64,000 bases of DNA from an uncultured Granulosicoccaceae bacterium (GTDB taxonomy: Bacteria > Pseudomonadota > Gammaproteobacteria > CALCKW01): contig CALCKW010000056.1 in NCBI GenBank assembly GCA_937965695.1, positions 1 to 64,000 of the forward strand, given 5' to 3'. Below, piece by piece: positions 36,429-45,355 of the stretch (its first letter is position 1; the number at the start of each line of letters is the position of its first letter). Position numbers and translations under genes: made by a program. Under the pieces are notes generated by a model. That model ran no database searches. It was not told the origin of the DNA and worked only from the letters and a program-made list of their open reading frames with translations.

Positions 36429-37331
36429 TCAAAGTATTCTCTCTCTAAACTCTGTTGGAGTGCAGCCGTAGATAATTTTAAAACGCCGACAAAAGTGGCT
36501 TAGGTTGCTAAAACCAAGGTCATAACAAACACTGGTAACGACCTCTCCACGTTTGATGCGCCTAGCCGCCTCTTTAAGGCGCAACTGCTGTTGAAACTCC
36601 ATAGGAGAACAACCCAATCGCAACTTGAACTTGGCATATAGACTACTGCGACTCATACATGACTCACGACACAGACGGTCAATGTCCAAATGCTCATTGA
36701 TATGATCGCGAATCCAGTTTATCGCCGTTGTTAAATTGCTTTCACAAGGCGCTTGAATACTATGACTGATTAGAATATCTCGCTCCTGCTCACGTAACAT
36801 ACGAATAATCAGCTCAGAGACATTGAGATCAATTAACATGTCTCGATCTTGATGGTTCTCAGTAAAAAGCTTAACTATTCGGTTAAGCAATCGCTGCGTC
36901 GCCGCACAATGATGTCGATGCATTACCGTGCCAGGAGAGTCCCAAGTGTCCTCAGCAGAAAGTTGAATAGCCCCTGAGTTAAAAAGCTTTTCAGTGATTT
37001 CGAGCACTTTTTCTTTAGATATTTCAACCGTTAAACAGGTTGTCGGCGAATCGACAGTGGCTTCAGGAAAGTCTATGTCAACTGTTTCGCCTGGTGCTAA
37101 GACAAACGACTCATGTGGCAGGAAAACCTGATCATCCTGCAGCTCAGAGTGCATGATTTTTTTGCCGTTGATCATACCGCAGTACATCAGTTGATCGGCA
37201 TCTAGGCGTACTAAGTTTTCAGGTAAATACGTGTCATAAATACTGACTTCAGACTCGGGTCCAAGAAAACTAATACGATTTTCGACAAGTTTTTTGGGTT
37301 TTCTCAAGTCTTGTATGTGAGATAACTCCAT
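36429..37331 (-). CDS. AraC family transcriptional regulator
   Basis: 300 residues. The C-terminal about 100 residues hold two helix-turn-helix units: HLDIDRLCRESCMSRSSLYA and VVTSVCYDLGFSNLSHFCRR, then FKIIYGCTPTEFR, the AraC signature. The N-terminal effector domain is unrecognised. It is the gene next downstream of the quinoprotein alcohol dehydrogenase on the same strand, 345 nt away and beyond its terminator. AraC regulators of this kind often sit beside PQQ alcohol dehydrogenases, so control of the island is a reasonable inference. Confidence 0.88.
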   Translation of the reverse strand: MELSHIQDLRKPKKLVENRISFLGPESEVSIYDTYLPENLVRLDADQLMYCGMINGKKIMHSELQDDQVFLPHESFVLAPGETVDIDFPEATVDSPTTCLTVEISKEKVLEITEKLFNSGAIQLSAEDTWDSPGTVMHRHHCAATQRLLNRIVKLFTENHQDRDMLIDLNVSELIIRMLREQERDILISHSIQAPCESNLTTAINWIRDHINEHLDIDRLCRESCMSRSSLYAKFKLRLGCSPMEFQQQLRLKEAARRIKRGEVVTSVCYDLGFSNLSHFCRRFKIIYGCTPTEFRERIL

Positions 37332-37597
37332 ATGTTTAACCCTGATATCAATAGACCTAATTACTCAAAACCAGATGTAGCCTGTTAAGGGTAAAGAGAT
37401 TTTTATCAGTTAGCGTATATATCTTAGACCCGAGAATCAAGTACGGCACTGTCGTTCAGATCGCCACTGTTTTGAGTCAGATAATTTCAATTGCACATGC
37501 AGAGCGGCTCTAAAGACTGAGCCCACACCAAGACTCGCGTCTTTGTATAATAAAGAATTTAAATGTACGAAATACACACTTACCTAGTAATACAAAA
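37332..37597. other. intergenic region upstream of the AraC gene
   Basis: Part of a 345-nt gap; holds the AraC gene promoter. A short stem AAGAC-TCGC-GTCTT (about 37533-37546) is visible. No gene recognised. Confidence 0.35.
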
Positions 37598-37649
37598 AAG
37601 ACCTACCGAGAAGCCCACAATAGAATAACGGAGCCAACCGATAGGTCTT
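37594..37649 (-). terminator. terminator of the quinoprotein alcohol dehydrogenase gene
   Basis: Stem AAGACCTA / TAGGTCTT (37598-37605, 37642-37649), continued after a mismatch by CG / CG, with a long loop. Read on the minus strand it ends in TTTTTT. It lies 28 nt past the dehydrogenase stop. Confidence 0.7.
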
Positions 37650-37676
37650 CTTAAATCAACCCTGACGAGTTGTTAC

Positions 37677-39440
37677 TTAGTTAGATGCAAGTATTTTTGG
37701 AATCTTAAAGACCCAAACTGAACCACCCTGATTGAGATGGCTCACGCGCTTTGCGACCTCCCCACCCCAAAGTGGTACCGCACCGCCCCAACCAGAAGCG
37801 ACGGCAACATATTGTTCGCCATCTTGGTCCCAAGTCACAGGCTGCCCTACAACGCCGGAACCAGTCTGGAACTTCCAAAGCTCATCCCCAGTCTTGGCAT
37901 CAAACGCTTTCAGGTAACCTTCTGGCGTTCCGGTGAAAACTAGATCACCTGCTGTTGCCATTACACCAGCCCACAGCGGCGCATCGTTTTTATATTCCCA
38001 AACGGTCTCACCCGTATTAGGATCGATGGCTTTAAGTGAACCAATGTAATCGTCAAAGATTGGCTTGATGGTAAAACCTGAACCTAAGTATGCCGCTCCT
38101 TCTTTGTAGCTTACAGGCTCATTCCAGATGTCCATTCCCCATTCATTGGAAGGAACGTAGAACATACCCGTATCAGGGCTATGCGCCATTGGCATCCAGT
38201 TTTTTCCACCTAGGAAAGAAGGAACTGAAAATACAACCTTGCCCTTTCCACCGTCTGCAGCATCTGAAGGGTTACCTGGGCGGTTGTCCTCGTTAAAAAT
38301 TGGACGACCTGTTTTCTCGTCAATCCCTCTTGCCCATGTGATATTTTTTACGAATGGCGTCGCAGAAACAAAGCCACCATCCTTTCTGTCCAGAACATAG
38401 AAAAATCCGTTTCTATCAGCCGTTGCAAAACGCTTGTTGCCATCTTTGTCGACGAAAGGAACAACTTCGTTAACACCATCATAATCCCAGCCTTCACGTG
38501 GAGTAGTCTGATAGTGCCATTTTATTTCGCCATTGGCTGGGTCGATACCGATGCGTGATGCTGCATACAAGTTATCGCCAGGACCATCTGTTTTGTCTCC
38601 AGCATCGCGTAACCAAGAGTTCCAAGGTGCAGGGTTGCCAGCGCCAAAGACGAGCATGTTCGTGTCAGCATCGTAGGTTCCACCCAACCAGGTAGCACCG
38701 CCGCCATTCTTCCAAAGGTCTCCAGGCCAAGTAGCGTTAAGCTCGCCGGTCATTGTGCTTTCTTCGCCGTTAAGCGTACCCATGTGGCCTTCGATGACTG
38801 GGCGAGTCCAGACCATTTCGCCGGTGTCTGCTTTTCTCGCCTGCACTTCACCAACGATACCGAATTCACCACCTGAATTACCGGTGATCACCAATCCATC
38901 AACGATCAGAGGAGCAGCGGTGTAGGAATAACCCGCTTTGTAATCGGCTATTTTGTCTTTCCAGACCACATCGCCTGTTTTGCGATTGAGCGCGACCAGC
39001 CTTGCGTCCAGGGTGCCAAAAATAACGTTGTCGCCGTAGATAGCAGCACCGCGATTAACTACATCGCAGCAAGGCAAAATGCCCTCTGGCAAACGCGCAT
39101 TATACTGCCAAATCTCTTCGCCGGATTCTACGTCGATGGCGTACAGACGCGAGTAAGAACCAGTGACATACATGATGCCGTCATAGATCAATGGTTGCGC
39201 TTCATTCCCTCGCTGCTTTTCTCCACCCATGGAAAAAGACCAAGCAGGGACAAGGTGCTGCACGTTATCTTTATTGATTTGTTTCAAAGGGCTAAAGCGT
39301 TGCAGATGACGCCCCATGCCATTTGTAACTATCTGATTGGTTATTTCACTGTCTTTTGCTATGTCATCATCAGTGACACCTGCGACAGCAACTGAAGAGG
39401 CCAGCAAAAAAATTGCCGACGTCAATATTTTTTGTTTCAT
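37677..39440 (-). CDS. PQQ-dependent alcohol dehydrogenase, predicted lanthanide type (PedH/XoxF-like)
   Basis: 587 residues from the ATG at 39440 (AGGTGA 5 nt upstream; in-frame GTG at 39449). Signal peptide, then an eight-bladed quinoprotein propeller oxidising alcohols in the periplasm. Numbering from the GTG: adjacent-cysteine disulfide C127-C128 ([10 protein letters not shown]), metal ligands E195 (GGEFG) and N272 (GAGNPAPWN), catalytic base D322 in [10 protein letters not shown]324, two residues after the base, is the extra Asp that coordinates La/Ce in XoxF and PedH; calcium enzymes have Ala or Ser there. [11 protein letters not shown] and the overall length fit the ethanol-type branch. 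The AraC gene lies downstream and an ABC/channel operon diverges upstream. Confidence 0.9.
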   Translation of the reverse strand: MKQKILTSAIFLLASSVAVAGVTDDDIAKDSEITNQIVTNGMGRHLQRFSPLKQINKDNVQHLVPAWSFSMGGEKQRGNEAQPLIYDGIMYVTGSYSRLYAIDVESGEEIWQYNARLPEGILPCCDVVNRGAAIYGDNVIFGTLDARLVALNRKTGDVVWKDKIADYKAGYSYTAAPLIVDGLVITGNSGGEFGIVGEVQARKADTGEMVWTRPVIEGHMGTLNGEESTMTGELNATWPGDLWKNGGGATWLGGTYDADTNMLVFGAGNPAPWNSWLRDAGDKTDGPGDNLYAASRIGIDPANGEIKWHYQTTPREGWDYDGVNEVVPFVDKDGNKRFATADRNGFFYVLDRKDGGFVSATPFVKNITWARGIDEKTGRPIFNEDNRPGNPSDAADGGKGKVVFSVPSFLGGKNWMPMAHSPDTGMFYVPSNEWGMDIWNEPVSYKEGAAYLGSGFTIKPIFDDYIGSLKAIDPNTGETVWEYKNDAPLWAGVMATAGDLVFTGTPEGYLKAFDAKTGDELWKFQTGSGVVGQPVTWDQDGEQYVAVASGWGGAVPLWGGEVAKRVSHLNQGGSVWVFKIPKILASN

Positions 39441-39449
39441 CAAGATCAC

Positions 39450-39749
39450 CTTCTCAATAGCGGATTAACACTTACAGTCCCTAACTCACCAAAAACCTGT
39501 AATCTGAGTTTTTTTGGGGCTCTTATGTAGTCTATCAGAGGTGGTACTATATCACATGGACAGCACGCCTTGCAGGCCTAGAACGGCTGACAATGGACTG
39601 TGAGACCACATGTAAGGACAACAGGATTAGTAAGGTACGTAGCCGGGTGACAGCATCAGCTGATTAGAAAAAACAATGCCTAGAGTTAGGCTTAAGCGAA
39701 CGCAAATAATAAAAGTTACAACGACAAACACCGAGACGAGAAATTCAGC
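39450..39749. promoter_or_regulatory. divergent promoter region between dehydrogenase and ABC/channel operon
   Basis: 300-nt gap that must carry both promoters. Visible symmetric sites: ATCAGCTGAT (39655-39664) and GCCTA-GAGT-TAGGC (39678-39691) followed by GCTTAAGC (39690-39697), all closer to the operon start. They are candidate operators; no sigma54 box seen. Confidence 0.5.
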
Positions 39750-40706
39750 ATGATTAGAACGCTTTTTATACTTTCTTCGATATTGTTCAGCTCTGCATCT
39801 ATAAGTGCAGATCTACCAACCATTCGCTTAGGAGCACTTGAATACGGGACAGTAAATTGGGAGCTGGACACGATAAAAAACAATCAACTGGATGAAAAAC
39901 ACGGCTTCAATCTTGAAGTGATCCCGATGGGCGGAGGCAGTGCTTCAGACATAGCCTTTTTAGGCGGTGAAATCGATGCCATGGTGTCTGACGTCATTTG
40001 GGCGGCAGCTCAACGCGCTGAAGGAAGAGACGTCAAATTCATACCCTACTCGACAGCTGTCGGTGGGATTATGGTTAAGGCGGATAGCAACATCGACTCT
40101 TTGAGTGATCTCGCGGACAAAAAGATTGGAATCGCTGGTGGTCCTCTAGATAAATCGTGGCTCATCCTTCAGGCATACGCGAAACAGCAAAACGTCATAG
40201 ACCTAAAGTCCGGCACCAAACAAGAGTTTGCTTCACCACCTATCATTTTTAAAGCGGCACTCAAGGGCGATATCGATGGTGCTATCAACTTCTGGCACTT
40301 TCAGGCAAAAGCCAAAGCAGCCGGTCTGAAGGAAATTGTTTCTGTACAGGACGCGGCGAAATCTCTAGGACTCGACCCTTCTGTACCCTTGTTAGGCTAT
40401 ATTGTCGGCGGAACTATGGATGACAGCTTATCTAAAGGGCTATTTGCCGCTTCTCGAGACGCTAAAGCAATGCTGCAGACCAGCGACGCTGCGTTTGAAG
40501 CGATTAGACCTAGAATGAACGCCAAGAATGATGCGCAATTCGACGCTCTCAAGTCCGGTTTCAGAGCAGGCATCCCTTCAACTGCAACTGTGGACGAGGC
40601 AGCGGTTGATAAAACACTGCAACTGATGGCAGAACTAGGTGGCCCCGACTTGGTTGGCAAGGCGACGACATTACCAGAAGGGCTCTTCATCACTTTAGAC
40701 CAGTAG
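39750..40706 (+). CDS. ABC transporter periplasmic substrate-binding protein (SsuA/NMT1-like)
   Basis: 318 residues: signal peptide to about residue 20 (SSASISAD), then the two-lobe fold of the SsuA/THI5-like family. Recognisable parts are TIRLGALEYGTVNWELDTIK, the MGGGSASDIAFLGGEIDAMV strand that lines the ligand cleft, and DLADKKIGIAGGPLDKSWLI. This family binds sulfonates, nitrate, thiamine precursors or similar. The location beside the quinoprotein suggests a ligand linked to it, but the chemistry is unknown. First gene of a seven-gene, tightly packed operon. Confidence 0.85.
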   Translation: MIRTLFILSSILFSSASISADLPTIRLGALEYGTVNWELDTIKNNQLDEKHGFNLEVIPMGGGSASDIAFLGGEIDAMVSDVIWAAAQRAEGRDVKFIPYSTAVGGIMVKADSNIDSLSDLADKKIGIAGGPLDKSWLILQAYAKQQNVIDLKSGTKQEFASPPIIFKAALKGDIDGAINFWHFQAKAKAAGLKEIVSVQDAAKSLGLDPSVPLLGYIVGGTMDDSLSKGLFAASRDAKAMLQTSDAAFEAIRPRMNAKNDAQFDALKSGFRAGIPSTATVDEAAVDKTLQLMAELGGPDLVGKATTLPEGLFITLDQ

Positions 40707-40711
40707 GCTCT

Positions 40712-41464
40712 GTGCGTAACGAACATCTCATACGCCTCGTTTCATTAGGAGCACTCCTACTCGCTTGGAGTGCTCTGTCGATTATCATGGCCGACCCGGA
40801 AATACTGCCTTCTCCCCGCTCTGTCATTCAGAAAATGGGCGAGCTTTGGGCGACTGGAGATTTACAAAAACATCTTTTAGATACCTGCTTTCGAATCCTA
40901 TGGGCGTTTTCCCTTGCCATGTGTATTGGAGGATTTTTAGGCTACTTTATGGGAAGGAACCCACTAGCTAACGCATGGATAGACCCTTGGCTTATTATTT
41001 TTCTTAACCTGCCGGCCTTAGTGCTCATTGTATTGTGTTACTTGTGGATTGGACTCAATGAAGTAGCCGCTATTCTCGCCGTAACCTTAAACAAACTGCC
41101 TCTTGTGATGACACTCATCCGGGAAGGTGCACGCAGTTCGTCCTCCGAACTACGAGACTTAGCCAAGGCCTACAAGCTGCCCAAACTTAAAGTACTGCGA
41201 CACATAATTTTACCCGAACTGCTCCCACATATTGTTTCAGCCGCTCGCACAGGGTTATCCATGATTTGGAAAATTGTTCTCGTGGTTGAGTTTTTAGGCA
41301 GAGGCACAGGTATCGGCAGGCAAATTCATACCCAGTTTTCAATCTTCAACATCACAGGTGTATTAGCCTATTCACTGAGCTTTGTCTTTTTTATTATGTT
41401 AATAGAACTACTTATCATGCAGCCGTTCGAACGCTACGCCACTCGGTGGAGGCAGCATGCTTGA
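40712..41464 (+). CDS. ABC transporter permease (SsuC-like)
   Basis: 250 residues from a GTG at 40712, 5 nt after the binding-protein stop. About six membrane helices; the coupling-helix motif EAA region reads SELRDLAKAYKLPKLKVLRH then IILPELLPHI, with the usual G replaced (A-K-A-Y). HIVSAARTGLSMIWKIVLVVEF and GRGTGIGRQIHTQFSIFN fit BPD_transp_1/SsuC permeases. It overlaps the ATPase gene by 8 nt. Confidence 0.88.
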   Translation: MRNEHLIRLVSLGALLLAWSALSIIMADPEILPSPRSVIQKMGELWATGDLQKHLLDTCFRILWAFSLAMCIGGFLGYFMGRNPLANAWIDPWLIIFLNLPALVLIVLCYLWIGLNEVAAILAVTLNKLPLVMTLIREGARSSSSELRDLAKAYKLPKLKVLRHIILPELLPHIVSAARTGLSMIWKIVLVVEFLGRGTGIGRQIHTQFSIFNITGVLAYSLSFVFFIMLIELLIMQPFERYATRWRQHA

Positions 41465-42065
41465 AGTGAATGTGACCGGTAAGTTTTTTGGTGATCAAAA
41501 AATTCTTGGCGCATGCAAACTAAAATTAAAGCCAGCCGAGCGTATTAGTATTCTCGGACCATCTGGCGTGGGGAAATCTACACTACTTCGTATAATTTCA
41601 GGCTTAGATACTAATTTCGAAGGCGTTGTTAAGTGTCCTGAAAAATTGGCTTTTATGTTTCAGGGGCCCAACCTACTAGCGTGGAGAACCTGTTATCAGA
41701 ACCTGTTAATTTTTCACCCCGAAGTCAGCCAAACTGGAGCAACGCAGATGCTTGAGCAAGTCGGGCTCGGCGACAAAGGTTTTTTTTATCCCGATCAACT
41801 ATCATTGGGCCAACAACGTCGTCTCGCGCTTGCAAGAACATTTCTTAGCCCCGCTGATATTATTCTCCTCGATGAGCCATTCACATCGCTTGATCCAAAA
41901 CTAAAGTTAGAAATGCTAACGTTGACGAGAACGCTTCTGGATCAATCAAAATCCACTCTTGTGCATGTCACACATGATATTTCAGAATCTGAATACCTCA
42001 TGTCAAATGCAGTGGAGTTAAAGGGCAATCCGGCCACATTGCATCACCAAGCTTCTGATGAATAA
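41457..42065 (+). CDS. ABC transporter ATP-binding protein (SsuB-like, short)
   Basis: 202 residues, shorter than usual SsuB (about 250). Walker A GPSGVGKSTLLR, Q-loop FMFQGPNLLAWR, signature LSLGQQRRLALART, Walker B IILLDEPFTSLD and the switch His HVTHD are intact, so it should hydrolyse ATP. The missing part is the C-terminal extension. It overlaps its neighbours by 8 nt on both sides, showing translational coupling to the permease and the ExbB-like protein. Confidence 0.9.
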   Translation: MLEVNVTGKFFGDQKILGACKLKLKPAERISILGPSGVGKSTLLRIISGLDTNFEGVVKCPEKLAFMFQGPNLLAWRTCYQNLLIFHPEVSQTGATQMLEQVGLGDKGFFYPDQLSLGQQRRLALARTFLSPADIILLDEPFTSLDPKLKLEMLTLTRTLLDQSKSTLVHVTHDISESEYLMSNAVELKGNPATLHHQASDE

Positions 42066-42714
42066 CCGCCCTCCTTACTTTATTTTAACGAGCTTGCTAT
42101 GGCTTAGCGGGCTCGTCGTGTTTATCACTCTGGCCTCATGGGACACTGGTCTACTCACGGGTGTTATCGAAAATGATCGAACACACATAAGCTCTGTACT
42201 GCTCATCACGCTTTTTTTCGCAAATATGCACTGTATCTACCGTGCTTATCGCCTTTCGTGTTCCGAGCGTGATTTGTCCGCGTGGGAAAAGGGAATGAAG
42301 GTTCATGATCAACATCTGAGCTCTGTCTTACCCCTTCTTTCATCCGATAACAATAGATATGTATCAATTAATGGAGAGTTGTTAGCAGAACACTTTCACT
42401 ACCAACATTCCTTTGGCTGGTTTACAGTTGGTGCAATGATCAAGCTGGGACTATTGGGAACAGTCATCGGTTTCATCATCATGCTAACTTCGATTATCGG
42501 GCTTGATTCACTAGAAATAGAGCAAGTACAACACCTCATGCAACAAATGGCGGAAGGCATGATGGTCGCGTTGAACACGACTCTGTTAGGCCTTGTAGGT
42601 AGCTTAATATTGGGCGTTCAATACTTGTTTCTTGACCACTCAGCTGACCAACTTCTAGCGCGCGCTATGATCTGGCAGCAACAGGTTAGTCAGGAACAAA
42701 AACAAGGAAGCTGA
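42058..42714 (+). CDS. MotA/TolQ/ExbB family proton-channel protein
   Basis: 218 residues with four predicted membrane helices (about 8-30, 43-65, 120-148, 165-188). The last two carry the family's core: IKLGLLGTVIGFIIMLTSII and MAEGMMVALNTTLLGLVGSL, equivalent to the LGLLGTVxG and A-L-x-T-T-x-x-G motifs of ExbB, TolQ and MotA. Such proteins surround ExbD/TolR/MotB helices and convert proton flow into motion. An ABC ATPase gene overlaps it upstream and an ExbD-like gene follows after 4 nt. Coupling of a proton channel to an ABC importer in one operon is unusual. Confidence 0.8.
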   Translation: MNNRPPYFILTSLLWLSGLVVFITLASWDTGLLTGVIENDRTHISSVLLITLFFANMHCIYRAYRLSCSERDLSAWEKGMKVHDQHLSSVLPLLSSDNNRYVSINGELLAEHFHYQHSFGWFTVGAMIKLGLLGTVIGFIIMLTSIIGLDSLEIEQVQHLMQQMAEGMMVALNTTLLGLVGSLILGVQYLFLDHSADQLLARAMIWQQQVSQEQKQGS

Positions 42715-42718
42715 GCTC

Positions 42719-43330
42719 ATGTCGCTATTTCGCTCCCGAAAATCAAATGGCAACTCAGGGAGTGATCCTTTCACCGACCTATTGTTCAACGCGTTACTCA
42801 CCTTTACCTTTCTATTTTTAATATCACTACTGCTGATAAATCCGCCCGCTAAAAGCGGTATCATTGACCCTAAAGCGGAATTTTTAATCACTGTCAGCTG
42901 GGAAGACGGAAGCGCCAATGACATCGACACTTGGGTTCAAGGACCGCAAAACAAAAGGATCTGGTTTAAGCAAACACAAAACGGACTCATGCATCTCGAC
43001 CGAGATGATCGCGGTGCTGCCAACGACACTCAGCAAGTCAATGGCAAGGAAATAATCAACCCACTAAACCAAGAAGTAGTGACGATACGCGGTCGACCAC
43101 CGGGAGAATTTATCGTCAATGTTCACTACTACAAGAGTGAAGATCAATTGGAAGTACCTGTCACAATTTATCTCGCCGAGGTTAACCCAACACTGAAAGT
43201 ACTGCACTACGCCACACTCAATTTAAAGAATGAAGGGGAAGAAAAAACAGCCGTACGCTTCACTTTAAATGGCCAAGGGAAAGTCGAAAACATCAATACT
43301 CTTCAAACTAATATTGTTGGCAACCTCTAA
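42719..43330 (+). CDS. ExbD-like membrane segment fused to DUF2135-like periplasmic domain
   Basis: 203 residues. Short cytoplasmic start, then one membrane helix preceded and entered by Asp (SDPFTDLLFNALLTFTFLFL), the layout of ExbD, TolR and MotB with their proton-carrying Asp. The remainder is a predicted beta-sandwich: TVSWEDGSANDIDTWVQGPQ, LMHLDRDDRGAAND, REPPGEFIVNVHYY-type strands. The W-x-x-x-x-x-D-I-D-x-W-V and D-R-D-D pattern recalls DUF2135/YfaP domains. It lacks the usual ExbD C-terminal fold. Partner of the preceding ExbB-like protein by position. It ends overlapping the next ATG by one base. Confidence 0.65.
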   Translation: MSLFRSRKSNGNSGSDPFTDLLFNALLTFTFLFLISLLLINPPAKSGIIDPKAEFLITVSWEDGSANDIDTWVQGPQNKRIWFKQTQNGLMHLDRDDRGAANDTQQVNGKEIINPLNQEVVTIRGRPPGEFIVNVHYYKSEDQLEVPVTIYLAEVNPTLKVLHYATLNLKNEGEEKTAVRFTLNGQGKVENINTLQTNIVGNL

Positions 43331-43839
43331 TGAATGAATCAATTTTTCTAATCGTTTGCGCCAATGTTCTGGTTTTAGCCTTGTTAATGCTGGTTTTGTT
43401 GTTTAGCCGGCTTCACTGGGCATACAGACTATCGCTTGTTTTTTTAGTCAGTGGTGCATACTGGGTTCTGTACCAAGGATGGATACAAGCCCAAGGGTGG
43501 CCAACAAACAACAGTTTGCCCCATAAATTTTTGTTGCACGGAGCGGTAATTGAAGAACCCGCTCCTGATAACAAAAACACAGGCACAATTTTTATATGGG
43601 CCACTGATCTTGATAACCACCTGCCAGCAGGAAAACCAAGAGCCTATGAAACCCCTTATTCCAAAAAACTGCATAGCGCTACTCAAGAAGCGTTGAATCA
43701 AATGAGAAACGGGGAGTTGCAGTTGGGCACAAAACAAGAAGAACAAAAAATCAAAACAACCAGAAGTGGCTACGAAGGTGAAGTACCTTTATTGATTGAG
43801 TTCTCTAACTTACCCAGTCAAGCACTACCAGAAAAATGA
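43330..43839 (+). CDS. hypothetical membrane protein of the channel operon
   Basis: 169 residues: two N-terminal membrane helices (about 5-25 and 32-50), then a polar, probably periplasmic domain of about 115 residues (FKLLHGAVIEEPAPDNKNTG-like stretch, GTIFIWATDLDNHLPAGKPR). No family recognised. The ATG overlaps the preceding stop (TAATG) and the end overlaps the lipoprotein gene by 4 nt, so it belongs to the operon. It may be a structural subunit of the channel complex. Confidence 0.7.
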   Translation: MNESIFLIVCANVLVLALLMLVLLFSRLHWAYRLSLVFLVSGAYWVLYQGWIQAQGWPTNNSLPHKFLLHGAVIEEPAPDNKNTGTIFIWATDLDNHLPAGKPRAYETPYSKKLHSATQEALNQMRNGELQLGTKQEEQKIKTTRSGYEGEVPLLIEFSNLPSQALPEK

Positions 43840-44555
43840 AAAAAGCTATTACGGTGTGTCTAGTATTTGTATCCCTTGTCTTGCTGAATGCTTGTGAGGA
43901 TCGCATTGAAAGCACAGACTATTTCCCCTTAGGTGTAGGGCTCACGTGGGAATATAGACACCAAACTAACACGCAAGGAAGAAGTACACACGGAACATAT
44001 ACTGTCACCAACTATGCAAAGAGCAAAATTGACGACGAGAATACCACCGTTCGAAGAACCGACGACGGCAGAGACTATTACCTTATTAGAAAACCAGACG
44101 GGATCTATCGTTACGCCACTCGTACTCTCTTCGAAACACATCCAAAAAAAGATAATACCCCTCGAATGGTCCTGCCCATTCCTTACTTGGATTTCCCAAA
44201 CACTCAATGGTCCGCATCAACGACTCACTACATTATCAAAAGAACGGGCCCTTCTACAATCAGCAGCGCAAATGACACGATTGAAGATTTTGTCATGAAT
44301 TATCATGTCGCTTCGATAGATGAAACGGTGGAAGTGCCTGCGGGGAGGTTTGAGAATTGTATACTGGTGGAAGGCGATGCCACACTGACTTTGTTTGCCG
44401 ACCCGTACACGGGTTTTGAGGACATCCCCATTAAAACTCGCGAGTGGTATGCGCCAGGCATTGGGCTGGTCAAACTTGAACGCACCGAGCCACTGGATAC
44501 GCGCGTGTATAAGGGGGGGAGTTACACCTTTGAACTCACTAATTTTTCAGACTGA
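43836..44555 (+). CDS. outer-membrane-type lipoprotein of the channel operon
   Basis: 239 residues. Signal peptide with lipobox VLLNAC (Cys20), then a beta-rich domain: DYFPLGVGLTWEYRHQTNTQ near the start and IKTREWYAPGIGLVKLERTE near the end. This layout is seen in many uncharacterised bacterial lipoproteins with a lipocalin-like or YceI-like beta barrel. ETVEVPAGRFENCI is the usual central strand. Last gene of the seven-gene operon; it converges with the ABC-2 permease gene (17-nt gap). Confidence 0.78.
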   Translation: MKKAITVCLVFVSLVLLNACEDRIESTDYFPLGVGLTWEYRHQTNTQGRSTHGTYTVTNYAKSKIDDENTTVRRTDDGRDYYLIRKPDGIYRYATRTLFETHPKKDNTPRMVLPIPYLDFPNTQWSASTTHYIIKRTGPSTISSANDTIEDFVMNYHVASIDETVEVPAGRFENCILVEGDATLTLFADPYTGFEDIPIKTREWYAPGIGLVKLERTEPLDTRVYKGGSYTFELTNFSD

Positions 44556-44572
44556 ACTCTCGCTAGATACTG

Positions 44573-45355
44573 TCATCTAAATTTTCTCTTAAGACGTTTA
44601 CGTTTTGACTGGTAACCCCAAACTGCCAGAGAGAAAAAGAAAACAAAACACGTGAAAACAACAAATAGATTTACCCACTCAAGTTTTCCGTAAAGGGTAA
44701 ATCTTATTAACTCCACACCATGGGTAAAGGGATTCAAGCTTACGACCTTAGCTAGCCAAGGCGCATTCTCCTGTATTCTCCACAGTGGGTATAGTGCGGT
44801 AGATGCGAAAAAAAGCGGGAAAATAACAAAATTCATCACGCCCGCAAAATTTTGCAGTTTTGATATAAACGTCGATATAAGCAAGCCTAGAGAGCCGAGC
44901 ATCATTGCCGAGAGAAATATGGCAGGTGCTGCCAACAAATAACCCAGCGGCTCTATTTTGATGCCAAAAAAATAGGCGATAAATAAAAAGGCCCAGACCT
45001 GAATCAAACCGACAGACGAGCTTGCAATAAGTTTGGATAACAGCATCCACTGACGTGATATAGGTGCGACCAATAACAATTTCATGGAACCCATTTCACG
45101 ATCATAGACGATACTCAACGCGGACTGCATGCTATTGAAAAGTACAATAATTCCGCAAAGCCCCGGCACGATATAAGTCTCATACCGAATATAGGTTTCA
45201 TAAGGAGGGTAAATCGCTAAGCCCAACGCCGCACGGAAGCCAGCACCAAATATAAGCAGCCAAACAAGCGGTCTCACAAGTGCAGCGATAAAGCGTTCAC
45301 GTTGATGCACAAAGCGTAGCAACTCACGCCAGATAATCGCGCCCATCGCACTCAT
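44573..45355 (-). CDS. ABC-2 type transporter permease of the PQQ-alcohol system (PedC-like)
   Basis: 260 residues with six membrane helices. RPLVWLLIFGAGFRAAL, VPGLCGIIVLFNSMQSALSI, YDREMGSMKLLLVAPISRQW and ASTALYPLWRIQENAPWLAK are typical of ABC-2 permeases. It overlaps the ATPase gene by 4 nt and is the last gene of a five-gene unit that resembles pedA1A2BC of Pseudomonas putida and lut genes of Methylobacterium, known to be needed for lanthanide-dependent growth. Direction of transport is not settled for this class. Confidence 0.87.
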   Translation of the reverse strand: MSAMGAIIWRELLRFVHQRERFIAALVRPLVWLLIFGAGFRAALGLAIYPPYETYIRYETYIVPGLCGIIVLFNSMQSALSIVYDREMGSMKLLLVAPISRQWMLLSKLIASSSVGLIQVWAFLFIAYFFGIKIEPLGYLLAAPAIFLSAMMLGSLGLLISTFISKLQNFAGVMNFVIFPLFFASTALYPLWRIQENAPWLAKVVSLNPFTHGVELIRFTLYGKLEWVNLFVVFTCFVFFFSLAVWGYQSKRKRLKRKFR

